Notes: a model not told the origin generated them from the letters alone. DNA of 64,000 nucleotides from Ascidiaceihabitans sp039975415 (GCF_039975415.1 NZ_JBDWHD010000004.1), one strand, 5' to 3'; shown: positions 16,783 to 25,683, counted from the stretch's first letter. A program made the numbers and translations.

Positions 16783-17561
16783 ATCGCCAGTTCGACCCAA
16801 ATGGGCACGTGATCGGATGGCTTTTCCCGTGCTCTGATGTCTTTATCAATGGCGCAATTGGTTAATGTATCGGCGCATGTGGGGCTCAGCAAAAAGTGGT
16901 CGATGCGGATGCCGTCGTTTTTGTTCCATGCCCCTGCCTGATAATCCCAGAATGAATACTGACCGGGCCGCGGATCACGAGCGCGGAACGCATCTGTCAA
17001 ACCAAGGTTTATCAATTTACGAAAAGCTGTGCGGCTTTCGGGTCGGAAAAGGGCGTCTTCTGTCCAGACTTCTGGGCGGGCGGCATCTTCGGATTGTGGG
17101 ATAATATTGTAATCGCCCGCCATCAAAAATGGCATTTCTTCCGCCATCAGCTGTTCAGCACGATTTTGTAGGCGCTGCATCCAGGCCAGTTTGTAGTCGT
17201 ATTTTGGACCGGGCGCAGGGTTGCCGTTTGGCAAATACAGGCCGCACACGCGCAAGGGGTGGTGATCGCCCATAACCGTTGCTTCGATCCAACGCGCTTG
17301 TTCGTCGGTGTCGTCGCCGGGCAATCCGCGTGTGACGTCTTCGAGCGGCAGTTTTGACAGGATGGCAACGCCGTTGAAAGACTTTTGACCGTGGGTTTCG
17401 ACATTATAGCCGCGGTCCTCAAACAGCTCACGCGGGAAGTTTTCATCGACGGACTTGATTTCTTGCAAGACGACCACGTCTGGTTGCGCTTCATCCAACC
17501 ATTCGGGAAGTGCATTTATGCGCGCTTTGATACCGTTGATGTTGAAACTGGCGATTTTCAT
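16779..17561 (-). CDS. xth: Exodeoxyribonuclease III (AP endonuclease)
   Basis: Cuts DNA at abasic sites in base-excision repair and degrades 3' ends. The 260 residues match the family. Catalytic segments are SFNINGIKARI at the start, VLQEIKS (about 33-39), AGDYNIIPQ (about 148-156), and the C-terminal SDHVPIWVEL. It is divergent from the repeat-protein gene across a 351-bp AT-rich gap. Confidence 0.94.
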   Translation of the reverse strand: MKIASFNINGIKARINALPEWLDEAQPDVVVLQEIKSVDENFPRELFEDRGYNVETHGQKSFNGVAILSKLPLEDVTRGLPGDDTDEQARWIEATVMGDHHPLRVCGLYLPNGNPAPGPKYDYKLAWMQRLQNRAEQLMAEEMPFLMAGDYNIIPQSEDAARPEVWTEDALFRPESRTAFRKLINLGLTDAFRARDPRPGQYSFWDYQAGAWNKNDGIRIDHFLLSPTCADTLTNCAIDKDIRAREKPSDHVPIWVELAI

Positions 17562-17912
17562 TTGGTCGCTCCCTGCAGTGGTCCTGAAGCTATCGCCGAA
17601 GTCGATGGATTGGGCAAGGGGCGTGTCTTCACAGATTCGCCGGTAAAGAATCTATTAACTAAAAAATACACCTTAAGGTTGTTTGATTTGATGTGATTTG
17701 AAGCACACACACCTGCTCATTTTGACTAAATGAAAGTTTTTTGGAATTAGATAAAAATCATTATAAATTATTAAAAACATATAATTATGCGTGTTTTGTA
17801 AAGTGAAAAAATGTGCGTATTAATCAATTATTAACTGTATTTTTCTTTTAACACTCTCCTTTAGCGTGCAAGCAAAGAAGCATTCAAGCCAACCTCAAAA
17901 AGGAAGTTTACA
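17562..17912. other. AT-rich divergent regulatory region
   Basis: This gene-free stretch separates xth from the FSSGS-repeat gene. From about 17640 to 17880 it is far richer in A and T than the flanking coding DNA, with runs such as TTTTCTTTTAACAC and a TATAAT at 17780-17785. It must hold the promoters of both genes. A TTAA-N7-TTAA site is at 17820-17834. An AGGAAG ribosome site precedes the ATG at 17913. No frame of credible composition is present. Confidence 0.6.
17820..17834 (+). promoter_or_regulatory. CtrA-like site upstream of the repeat-protein gene
   Basis: TTAA (17820-17823), seven bases, TTAA (17831-17834), the known CtrA recognition pattern, 79 bases before the start codon of the FSSGS-repeat gene. 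Because the surrounding DNA is AT-rich, a chance match here is not negligible, so the call is tentative. Confidence 0.4.
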
Positions 17913-18305
17913 ATGACTGCACTGCGCAAATCCGACCTTCAATTCGATCTGATAGATACCGCTGCTTTTGCTGGCGAAGGCGTTGAAATGTTTTCATCTG
18001 GTTCGGCCCCGTCTGCCTCTGAAATGCTGACAGGAGATCTATGTGATGCGTTTTCTTCCGGCTCTGCGCCGACGATGACAACTGGCGCTGAAACCGGGTT
18101 GTTTTCGTCCGGATCTGCACCAAATCTGGCGTCGATGTCTTTGACTGGTGATGCTGTCGAGATGTTTTCTTCGGGCTCTGCGCCGGTCATGTCATCTGAT
18201 GCGACACGCGGTGAAGCCGTGCAGATGTTTTCGTCAGGGTCCGCGCCAGTTACCACATCGCAAGTGACGGGCGATGCGACCGAGATGTTCTCGTCTGGGT
18301 CTTAA
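17913..18305 (+). CDS. FSSGSAP-repeat protein, possible modified-peptide precursor
   Basis: A 130-residue protein built of a short leader and six repeats. Residues 1-25 (MTALRKSDLQFDLID, then an alanine/glycine/glutamate stretch) contain no signal peptide. FSSGS occurs at 27-31, 47-51, 64-68, 85-89, 106-110 and 126-130, spaced 20, 17, 21, 21 and 20 residues. Five copies continue with AP, and the last ends the protein exactly after FSSGS. The fullest unit reads TGDAxEMFSSGSAP. There is one cysteine (C44). The layout of leader plus repeated Ser/Gly-rich cores resembles precursors of ribosomally made, modified peptides, but no recognised modifying enzyme is adjacent. The next gene, 46 bases downstream, encodes an unknown 354-residue protein. 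I do not recognise the family. Confidence 0.88.
   Translation: MTALRKSDLQFDLIDTAAFAGEGVEMFSSGSAPSASEMLTGDLCDAFSSGSAPTMTTGAETGLFSSGSAPNLASMSLTGDAVEMFSSGSAPVMSSDATRGEAVQMFSSGSAPVTTSQVTGDATEMFSSGS
17991..18302 (+). repeat. Six coding copies of the FSSGS(AP) unit
   Basis: Six copies of Phe-Ser-Ser-Gly-Ser, five followed by Ala-Pro, spaced 51-63 bases apart. Codons differ in every copy: the first serine is TCA, TCT, TCG, TCT, TCG, TCG and the glycine is GGT, GGC, GGA, GGC, GGG, GGG. The spacers vary in sequence. Identical residues from different codons mean the repeats are old and kept by selection on the protein. Confidence 0.9.
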
Positions 18306-18351
18306 CCCCCACGCTTTGGCACGTTTGAAGTCACATAAGGACACCTGAATT

Positions 18352-19416
18352 ATGACCAATATCGTAACTTTGAACGTGCCCGCACGCCGCCAAACGGACC
18401 AAGATCAAACATCGCATTTGATTGCAGGCTTCGGGCAGCACCGCAGAGGGCCAGACGATGTGTTTTGGCTAAAAGAGAATGCGGAATTATTGAATATTCT
18501 GGAATGTACCAAGGCCAATATCTTGCCAAACGCCTTGGAAAATCACCAAGAGTTCTACCTGGGTCTAAAGCAAAGGTTTGCCTTTTTTCCACAATATTAC
18601 AGGTTCTTACTGTCTATCTGCTTGGATCTGGAAGACCTTGGGTATGGCGGGTCGCAAGGCGAAGGCTTGTGTGATTGGGTGGTAAGGCAAGGCCTGCCTG
18701 AAGCAGAAGTGTCAGACTTACAACGTGCTGAGGCCCGCCGGTTATTGGCAAGGCGCGGCGTGGACCTGAAAGGTGATACAGGATTAACGGAACGGTTGCA
18801 CCGATTTATCGATAGGGCGGACACGTTTGCTTTGCCCAACAAAAAAGCAGCCTATGAGCTGACACATATCGTGTTCTACCTTTCTCAATACGGGCGTTGT
18901 GATCCGAAACTGAGCAGCAGCGCTATTCGCGGACTGCGGTTTGCGGGTGTTTTGGCCTATCTCGATCAAAACGCCGATCTGTTGGCGGAAATCTGCATCG
19001 CACTGCGGTATGCAAACCAAACACCCCCGCAGGTATGGGAAGATTGGGTGATGCGAACGCTTTCGGATTTTGATGTTCAGGCTGGCCATAACGTTGATGT
19101 CGCCGACGACTACCACATGTTTTTTGTTTGCGGATGGCTGTCACGCCTTAAAGGGGGGACTGCGCATAATGCTACGATCCCCGAAGGGCGCATGCGGTTG
19201 ACGGCAGCAACACTGCCAGCAGGTCCGCTGCGTAGCATGTCAGCCTGCCTGTTTCAAATGGAGGGGTCACGCAGCGCGGACTGGCACAAAATGCGTCCTG
19301 TTCTGGAACAATCCGTGGACGAAAATGGCTACTTGATCTTGCAATCTGCGGCACAGTCGATAGATGAATTCGATGTGTTTTTTGAAGGGTTTTCCCGCGT
19401 CAGCTTTGCGTCGTAA
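18352..19416 (+). CDS. Unknown helical protein, partner of the repeat protein
   Basis: A 354-residue soluble protein, largely alpha-helical by composition, with no signal peptide or membrane segment. Distinct segments are YELTHIVFYLSQYG (168-181, with H172), which looks like a conserved core, LCDWVVRQG (106-114), and DDYHMFFVCGW (252-262). The regular helical pattern suggests an alpha/alpha-repeat fold, but I cannot assign a family or catalytic residues. It lies 46 bases downstream of the FSSGS-repeat gene with no terminator between, so the two are probably one operon. A role in modifying, binding or exporting the repeat protein is inferred only from position. Its stop lies four bases from that of convergent erpA. 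Confidence 0.85.
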   Translation: MTNIVTLNVPARRQTDQDQTSHLIAGFGQHRRGPDDVFWLKENAELLNILECTKANILPNALENHQEFYLGLKQRFAFFPQYYRFLLSICLDLEDLGYGGSQGEGLCDWVVRQGLPEAEVSDLQRAEARRLLARRGVDLKGDTGLTERLHRFIDRADTFALPNKKAAYELTHIVFYLSQYGRCDPKLSSSAIRGLRFAGVLAYLDQNADLLAEICIALRYANQTPPQVWEDWVMRTLSDFDVQAGHNVDVADDYHMFFVCGWLSRLKGGTAHNATIPEGRMRLTAATLPAGPLRSMSACLFQMEGSRSADWHKMRPVLEQSVDENGYLILQSAAQSIDEFDVFFEGFSRVSFAS

Positions 19417-19420
19417 CCTG

Positions 19421-19744
19421 TTACATAGAAAAAGAAGTTCCGCATCCACAGGCGCTGGTTGCATTCGGATTTTCAATCACAAAACGTGCACCAATCAATT
19501 CCTCTGAAAAGTCGATCACAGCATTGGACAAAAACGGCAGCGACACGGCGTCCACAATAACTTTCTGCCCTGATCCTTCCAGTACCAGATCATCTTCTTT
19601 CGGAGTGTCGAGTGCAATTTCATATTGAAACCCGGAACACCCGCCACCTTCAACAGCAACACGAAGGGCTTGGCCCTGATCGTTGGCGCCAATTTCAGCA
19701 AGGCGTTCAAATGCGCGGGGTGTGACTTTTGGGGGCAGTTGCAT
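19421..19744 (-). CDS. erpA: Iron-sulphur cluster insertion protein ErpA (A-type carrier)
   Basis: Carries Fe-S clusters to apo-enzymes in the cytoplasm. The 107 residues hold the three conserved cysteines of A-type carriers: GGGCSGF (about 33-39) and the C-terminal ACGCGTSF. The long loop LDTPKEDDLVLEGSG is as in ErpA/HesB. ErpA, IscA and SufA are hard to separate by eye; ErpA is the usual annotation for this stand-alone gene next to dgt. It is divergent from dgt. Confidence 0.88.
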   Translation of the reverse strand: MQLPPKVTPRAFERLAEIGANDQGQALRVAVEGGGCSGFQYEIALDTPKEDDLVLEGSGQKVIVDAVSLPFLSNAVIDFSEELIGARFVIENPNATSACGCGTSFSM

Positions 19745-19838
19745 AACCTGAAGCTCCGAAAATTAAGTGATGGCTATATTTCCATCGCTGTTCGACATCA
19801 ATATAGAGGGGCTGTAGCCAAGCGACAAGGACAGGCCG

Positions 19839-20978
19839 ATGAACGCCGCATATGCTTGTGACCCTGCCACGTCCAAGGGACGGCGCGTGCCAGAGGAAGA
19901 ATCGCATTTTCGGTCGTGTTTTCAACGCGATCGTGACCGTATTATTCACGCCAGCGCTTTTCGCAGGCTGAAACATAAAACCCAAGTGTTTGTTGAACAC
20001 GAAGGGGATTATTACCGCACACGTCTGACCCATTCCATTGAAGTGGCGCAAGTGGCACGCACCATCGCAGGCGCGCTGCGTTTGAATACTGAACTAACCG
20101 AAGCTGTGGCATTGGCGCATGATCTGGGTCATCCGCCGTTTGGGCACACCGGCGAAGACACTTTGCACGCGTTGATGAAGGGGTACGGCGGCTTTGATCA
20201 CAACGCCCAAGCCATCAAGATTGTGACGTCTCTGGAACAGCATTACGCAGACTTCGACGGGTTGAACTTAACCTGGGAAGCCCTTGAAGGTATTGCAAAA
20301 CACAACGGCCCGGTGGTCGGGGAATTGCCCGTGGCACTTGCAACCTATGATGCATTGCACGATCTGGAACTGGACACACACGCAAGTGCCGAAGCCCAGG
20401 TTGCGGCCTTGTCCGATGACATTGCCTACAACAACCACGATCTGCACGATGGCTTGCGCGCAGGCCTGTTCACGGACGCAGACATTCAGGCGTTGCCCAT
20501 AGTTGGCGCAGCCTATGCGCAGGTCGATGATGCATATCCAAACCTTGACGTTGAGCGCCGCCGCCACGAAGCGTTGCGCCGCGTCTTTGGTGTGATGGTG
20601 GCCGATGTGATCGAGACATCGCAAACACTGCTGGAAACCAGCGCCGCGACATCTGCCCGTGACATCCGCATGTTGGGGCGCCCCGTGATCAAGTTTTCGT
20701 CGCAGGTCTGGGAAGACCTTCAAGCCATCCGTCACTTTCTGTTCACACAAATGTACCGCGCACCCAGCGTGATGCAAAAGCGGGCAGAGGTCAGCCAGAT
20801 CATCGAGGACTTGTTTCCACTGTTTCTAAACCATCCTGACAAAATGCCTGAAAACTGGTATGCGATGACACGAAATCTGGACAAAAGCGGCACGGCGCGT
20901 GCGGTCAGTGACTATATTTCAGGCATGACTGACCGGTTTGCGCTTTTGGAACATCTGCGCTTGCACCCCAGCGGGTGA
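19839..20978 (+). CDS. dgt: Deoxyguanosinetriphosphate triphosphohydrolase-like protein
   Basis: HD-domain enzyme that splits dNTPs to nucleoside and triphosphate, so controlling dNTP pools. The 379 residues are of the alphaproteobacterial type. Metal ligands are visible in TRLTHSIEVAQV (about 66-77), ALAHDLGHPPFGHTGE (about 92-107, the HD pair), and the distal SDDIAYNNHDLHDG (about 188-201). The first part (FRSCFQRDRDRIIHASAFRRL) is family-typical. The gene is followed at 86 bases by argS. Confidence 0.93.
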   Translation: MNAAYACDPATSKGRRVPEEESHFRSCFQRDRDRIIHASAFRRLKHKTQVFVEHEGDYYRTRLTHSIEVAQVARTIAGALRLNTELTEAVALAHDLGHPPFGHTGEDTLHALMKGYGGFDHNAQAIKIVTSLEQHYADFDGLNLTWEALEGIAKHNGPVVGELPVALATYDALHDLELDTHASAEAQVAALSDDIAYNNHDLHDGLRAGLFTDADIQALPIVGAAYAQVDDAYPNLDVERRRHEALRRVFGVMVADVIETSQTLLETSAATSARDIRMLGRPVIKFSSQVWEDLQAIRHFLFTQMYRAPSVMQKRAEVSQIIEDLFPLFLNHPDKMPENWYAMTRNLDKSGTARAVSDYISGMTDRFALLEHLRLHPSG

Positions 20979-21063
20979 TCGCCCCAAGGCCTTGCCGCTC
21001 TGACCGTTGACCTGCCTGTGCTGCGTGATACACCGCGCACACCATCATCTTAGGAAAAGTCCC

Positions 21064-22809
21064 ATGAACCTTTTTGCCCAAATGCGCGCCCGTGTCCTAT
21101 CCGATTTGGAAGCGCTGCAATCCCGCGGTGTGTTGCCAGAAGGGCTTTCCATGGACAACGTCGCGGTTGAACCGCCACGTGATCCGGCGCACGGCGATAT
21201 GGCGACTAACGCTGCTATGGTTCTGGCCAAGCCCGCAGGCATGAAGCCGCGCGACATTGCACAGGCGCTTGCAGATGAATTGACATCTGATGACCGTGTC
21301 ACGTCCTGCGAAGTCGCAGGTCCTGGCTTTTTGAACCTGCGTTTGGCCCCGACTGTGTGGCAGGGCGTCGTTCAGGATGTTTTGCAACAAGGTGCCGGAT
21401 TTGGCCGGTCAAATCTGGGGCAGGGCAAAAAGGTGATGGTGGAATATGTGTCTGCCAACCCGACGGGGCCTTTGCACGTGGGGCACACCCGCGGCGCCGT
21501 CTTTGGCGATGCTTTGGCGTCTTTGCTGGATTTTGCAGGCTATAATGTGACCCGTGAATACTACATCAATGATGGTGGCGCACAGGTCGATGTTTTGGCG
21601 CGGTCTGTGTACCTGCGGTACCTTGAGGCGCACGGTCAGGACGTCGCATTCGAGGACGGGACATACCCCGGTGATTACCTGATTGATGTCGGGATAGCCC
21701 TGAAAGCCAAAGTGGGCGATGCGTTTGTCGGCAAAGGCGAACAGTTTTGGCTGCAAGAGGTGCGGGAATACGCAACCGAAGCCATGATGGATCTGATCCG
21801 CGCGGATCTGGGTCAGCTGGGCATCAAAATGGACAATTTCTTTTCTGAAAAGTCCCTGTACGGCACGGGGCTGATTGAAAGCGCCATCAAATCACTGGAT
21901 GACAAGGGCCTGATCTATGAAGGCGTTCTTGAACCTCCCAAAGGCAAAAAGCCCGAGGACTGGGAACCACGCGAACAAACTTTGTTCAAATCCACGGACC
22001 ACGGCGACGATGTAGACCGCCCTGTAAAGAAATCGGACGGGGCATGGACCTATTTTGCGCCCGACATCGCCTATCACTTTGATAAGGTGCAGCGCGGATT
22101 TGACATGTTGATTGATGTGTTCGGGGCAGATCACGGCGGCTATGTGAAACGCATGAAGGCTGCTGTTTCGGCCCTGTCGGACGGCTGTGTGCCGCTGGAC
22201 ATCAAGTTGACGCAACTTGTGAAGTTGTACAAAAACGGCGAGCCATTCAAAATGTCCAAGCGGGCAGGGACCTTTGTCACCCTGCGCGATGTTGTGGATC
22301 AGGTGGGGTCTGACGTGACGCGGTTTGTGATGCTGACCCGCAAGAACGATGCGCCATTGGACTTTGACTTTGACAAGGTGCTGGAGCAATCCAAAGACAA
22401 CCCTGTCTATTACGTTCAATACGCCCATGCGCGGATTGCGTCGATTTTGCGCAAAGCCACAGATGCGGGCATAGCGGTCCAGGATACAGATTTGTCTTCT
22501 GCGGATTTGAGCAAGCTGGATCACACAGCCGAATTGGCGCTGGCCATGAAGCTGAGCGAATGGCCCCGTTTGGTCGAAACGGCGGCCCGCTCAAATGAGC
22601 CGCACCGGGTTGCGTTTTATCTTTACGAATTGGCGTCTGATTTCCACAGTTTGTACCATCTGGGCCGGTCGGAAGACGGGCTGCGGGCAATTCAGGACGA
22701 TGATCATGCCACAAGTCAGGCAAAAATCGCCCTCGCACGTGCCACAGCTGTTGTAATAGCTGCCGGCCTTGGTATCTTGGGAGTTGAGCCAGCCGAAGAG
22801 ATGCGTTGA
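21064..22809 (+). CDS. argS: Arginine--tRNA ligase
   Basis: Class I synthetase that charges tRNA-Arg. The 581 residues include the N-terminal Add-1 domain (about 1-110), the HIGH-type motif in ANPTGPLHVGHTRGAVFGD (about 131-149), and the KMSKR loop (FKMSKRAGTF, about 396-405). The C-terminal DALR anticodon-binding domain ends at the stop. The frame is open upstream to 21007, but MNLFAQMRARV at 21064, with AGGAAA before it, is the conserved start. Confidence 0.97.
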   Translation: MNLFAQMRARVLSDLEALQSRGVLPEGLSMDNVAVEPPRDPAHGDMATNAAMVLAKPAGMKPRDIAQALADELTSDDRVTSCEVAGPGFLNLRLAPTVWQGVVQDVLQQGAGFGRSNLGQGKKVMVEYVSANPTGPLHVGHTRGAVFGDALASLLDFAGYNVTREYYINDGGAQVDVLARSVYLRYLEAHGQDVAFEDGTYPGDYLIDVGIALKAKVGDAFVGKGEQFWLQEVREYATEAMMDLIRADLGQLGIKMDNFFSEKSLYGTGLIESAIKSLDDKGLIYEGVLEPPKGKKPEDWEPREQTLFKSTDHGDDVDRPVKKSDGAWTYFAPDIAYHFDKVQRGFDMLIDVFGADHGGYVKRMKAAVSALSDGCVPLDIKLTQLVKLYKNGEPFKMSKRAGTFVTLRDVVDQVGSDVTRFVMLTRKNDAPLDFDFDKVLEQSKDNPVYYVQYAHARIASILRKATDAGIAVQDTDLSSADLSKLDHTAELALAMKLSEWPRLVETAARSNEPHRVAFYLYELASDFHSLYHLGRSEDGLRAIQDDDHATSQAKIALARATAVVIAAGLGILGVEPAEEMR

Positions 22810-22887
22810 ACCAATAACCGCCTCGGCTGAACAGGCACGAAATCAGTTGACCGATCAGGCAATGTATCTGACCGGCAAAGAGGCAAA

Positions 22888-23889
22888 ATGGCAAACGTAT
22901 CCTATACCCATGATCTGGGCGCTGGTAGCTATGCGCAATCCGCACCCCATACATCACCAAAGCCGCGTAATGCTTTGACTAACCTGACAAATCTGACTGC
23001 AGCCGGAGTGTCTTTGGCGCTGATGGCTGGGGTCGCTGTTTGGGGCTACAAGCTGATGGTGCGTGATGTCAGCGGTATTCCTGTGGTGCAGGCGGCCAGC
23101 GGTGACATGCGTGTGCGTCCCGAAGACCCGGGTGGGCAACTTGCCATCAATCAGGGCCTTGCCGTGAACGAAGTGGCTGCTGTTGGTGTGGCTGCAAAGC
23201 CTGCCGATCGGCTGGTTCTTGCGCCACGTCCGGTGGATTTGACCCACGAAGATATGCCAACACCCGTCACAATGGTGGCGCCTGTGCAACAGCCGGTTGT
23301 ATCATCCGCCCCGATTGAGCAACCACAAACGCTGGATGTGGCCGCAGCGCTTGAAAGTGGATCAGTTGAGGATTTGGTGAACCAGCTGACAGCGGGCGCA
23401 GACAGGATCGAAGCGGAAACGGAAGCTCAACCTGTTCAGGTGGTGGCCTCAGTCACGCCGCCCACACCGGAAGCCATGCCAACGCCTGTGGTGATTGATG
23501 CCCCTGGCATAAAAAAGTCATTTCGCCCACAACTGCGCCCGAAGGCTTTGAACGCAGTGGCGTCTGCCACGGCCACAACAAATGCCACCCTCGCAGCCGC
23601 ACCCGCAAACGCGGAAGTGGATGCCGCATCCTTGCCCGCAGGGACGCGTCTGGTGCAACTTGGTGCCTTTGACAGCGCGGAAATCGCGCGCAGCCAATGG
23701 GCCAAGTTGGAAGGTCGGTTTGGGGATTATCTGTATGGAAAACAGCGCATTGTGCAAAAAGCGAAAAGTGGTGGACGCACATTTTATCGCCTGCGCGCCA
23801 TGGGGTTCGAAGACCTGAGCGATGCACGCCGTTTCTGTTCGGCGCTGCTGGCTGAAAAAGCCGATTGTATTCCGGTCGTCACGCGATGA
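22888..23889 (+). CDS. SPOR-domain cell-envelope protein
   Basis: A 333-residue protein with one transmembrane helix (about 31-52, AAGVSLALMAGVAVWGYKLMV), a Pro/Ala/Val-rich periplasmic linker (about 55-250), and a C-terminal SPOR domain (about 255-333, from RLVQLGAFDSAEIARSQW to the end). SPOR domains bind denuded glycan strands at the division septum, so a role at the septum or in peptidoglycan metabolism is likely. Its stop overlaps the start of nagZ (ATGA), which fits a shared cell-wall function. Confidence 0.9.
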   Translation: MANVSYTHDLGAGSYAQSAPHTSPKPRNALTNLTNLTAAGVSLALMAGVAVWGYKLMVRDVSGIPVVQAASGDMRVRPEDPGGQLAINQGLAVNEVAAVGVAAKPADRLVLAPRPVDLTHEDMPTPVTMVAPVQQPVVSSAPIEQPQTLDVAAALESGSVEDLVNQLTAGADRIEAETEAQPVQVVASVTPPTPEAMPTPVVIDAPGIKKSFRPQLRPKALNAVASATATTNATLAAAPANAEVDAASLPAGTRLVQLGAFDSAEIARSQWAKLEGRFGDYLYGKQRIVQKAKSGGRTFYRLRAMGFEDLSDARRFCSALLAEKADCIPVVTR

Positions 23890-24881
23890 ACCGTTTCGGG
23901 GCGACGATCCTTGATGCGGACGGGCTGCGGCTGACGTCTGAGGAAAAAGCGTTTTTCAAAGATGTGAAGCCGTTTGGCTTTATTCTATTTGCCCGCAACA
24001 TCGACACGCCGGATCAAATACGTGCCTTGTGTGGCGACTTTCGCGAGGCTGTTGGGTACGATTGTCCCATAACCATTGATCAAGAAGGCGGGCGTGTGCA
24101 GCGGTTGCGTGCCCCGATCTGGCGCGAATGGTTGCCTCCGATGGATTTTGTCACAGCGGCCGGACCGCAAGCCGAGCGTGCCATGTATCTGCGCCACCGG
24201 GTGATCGCCCATGAATTGTTTGCGCTTGGCATCGACAGCAATTGTGCCCCTATGGTGGATGTTGCGGGCGATGACACCCATGATTTTCTGCGCAACCGGT
24301 GTTACGGAACGGATGCTGTGACGGTGTCCGCTTTGGGGCGTGCGGCGGTGACGGGTTTGTTGGATGGCGGCGTTCTGCCTGTCGTTAAACACATGCCGGG
24401 CCACGGGCGTGCAACGGCGGACAGCCACTTTGATTTGCCACATGTTGCAAACATCAAAAACGATCTGCAAGGTCATGACTTTGCGCCGTTTAAGGCGCTT
24501 TGTGATCTGCCCATGGGGATGACGGCGCATCTGGTCTATTCCGACATCGACACAGCCCCTGCGACGTTGTCCAAACCTGTGATGGACGTGATCCGCAAGG
24601 ACATCGGCTTTGATGGTTTGATCATGACCGATGACATCGCCATGAAAGCACTAAGCGGCGATCTGGGGGACCTAAGCCGTCAGGCTCTGCACGCTGGATG
24701 TGACGTGATATTGCACTGCAACGGCACACTGGCCGAACGGCGCAGGGTGGCAGAAGCTTCGGGCGAAATGACAGATGCGGCGCAAACACGGGCCATTGCT
24801 GCCTTGAATGCGCGCAAAACCCCTGACGAGATTGACATTTCCGCGTGTGACGCCGAACTTGAAGCGCTGACAGGGGGCTGA
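23886..24881 (+). CDS. nagZ: Beta-N-acetylhexosaminidase NagZ
   Basis: Glycoside hydrolase family 3 enzyme that removes N-acetylglucosamine from muropeptides during cell-wall recycling in the cytoplasm. The 331 residues show IDQEGGRVQRLR (about 60-71), the KHMPGHGRATADSH loop holding the catalytic histidine (about 167-180), and the nucleophile aspartate in GLIMTDDIAMKAL (about 244-256). The ATG at 23886 overlaps the SPOR gene stop. With anmK, elsewhere in this window, it indicates an intact muropeptide recycling route. Confidence 0.92.
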   Translation: MNRFGATILDADGLRLTSEEKAFFKDVKPFGFILFARNIDTPDQIRALCGDFREAVGYDCPITIDQEGGRVQRLRAPIWREWLPPMDFVTAAGPQAERAMYLRHRVIAHELFALGIDSNCAPMVDVAGDDTHDFLRNRCYGTDAVTVSALGRAAVTGLLDGGVLPVVKHMPGHGRATADSHFDLPHVANIKNDLQGHDFAPFKALCDLPMGMTAHLVYSDIDTAPATLSKPVMDVIRKDIGFDGLIMTDDIAMKALSGDLGDLSRQALHAGCDVILHCNGTLAERRRVAEASGEMTDAAQTRAIAALNARKTPDEIDISACDAELEALTGG

Positions 24882-24896
24882 AGCGGGGCAGGCCAA

Positions 24897-25679
24897 ATGG
24901 CTGAAGATACATTCGAGGAAGATCGCGTTTCTGTAGCCGACCGTTTGGCTGCAGAGGCATTGATTGTCGACGTGGACGGCTTTGAAGGCCCGCTTGACTT
25001 GCTCTTGACCCTATCGCGTACGCAAAAAGTTGATTTGCGCAAAGTTTCTGTTTTGCAATTGGCACGTCAATACCTTGCGTTTGTTGAAAAAGCGAAGGCT
25101 CTGCGGCTGGAATTGGCGGCGGATTACCTTGTGATGGCGGCGTGGTTGGCTTTTTTGAAGTCCCGTTTGTTGTTGCCACCGGACCCAACAGAAGAGGGTC
25201 CATCAGGTGAGGAACTGGCCGCCCATCTGGCGTTTCAGTTGGAACGCTTGCAGGCGATGCGCGACAGTGCGGCACGCTTGATGGGGCGCGACCAATTGGG
25301 GCGGGATTTCTTTGCGCGGGGGCAGGCCGAAACCGTGGAACGGGTCAAACGGGTCACATACACAGCGACGCTTTTGGACCTGATGCAAGGCTACGCGCGT
25401 ATTCGAACCCGTGACGATTTCCGCCCCTTCATTCTGGACAGGGATTCGGTGTTTACGATGGAGCAAGCCTTGGAGCGGATGCGTCCCCTTATGGGATATG
25501 CGGGGGAATGGACTGACATTCTAAGCTATTTGCCTGAAGGGTGGGACATGGACCCCGTCAAACTACGCTCTGCCACTGCAGCGACGTTTGCCGCATCTTT
25601 GGAGTTGGTGAAAGAAGGGCATATGGAAATCAGGCAAACCGAGATTTTTGCACCTATCCAGCTGCGTAAGAAGGTGTAA
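24897..25679 (+). CDS. scpA: Segregation and condensation protein A
   Basis: Kleisin subunit of the SMC-ScpAB condensin complex that compacts and separates chromosomes. The 260 residues show the typical N-terminal VDGFEGPLDLLLTLSRTQKVDLRKV (first part near residues 23-47), YLVMAAWLAFLKSRLLLP (about 76-93), and a C-terminal winged helix. ScpB follows by four bases and nagZ precedes by 15, as is usual in this lineage. Confidence 0.95.
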   Translation: MAEDTFEEDRVSVADRLAAEALIVDVDGFEGPLDLLLTLSRTQKVDLRKVSVLQLARQYLAFVEKAKALRLELAADYLVMAAWLAFLKSRLLLPPDPTEEGPSGEELAAHLAFQLERLQAMRDSAARLMGRDQLGRDFFARGQAETVERVKRVTYTATLLDLMQGYARIRTRDDFRPFILDRDSVFTMEQALERMRPLMGYAGEWTDILSYLPEGWDMDPVKLRSATAATFAASLELVKEGHMEIRQTEIFAPIQLRKKV

Positions 25680-25683
25680 AGGC

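Noticed and set aside
17913..18305. The FSSGS repeats as a secreted RTX-like or ice-binding protein
   Set aside because: There is no signal peptide or transmembrane segment, no Asp-rich calcium nonapeptide, and the unit spacing of 17-21 residues is not that of RTX or ice-binding solenoids.
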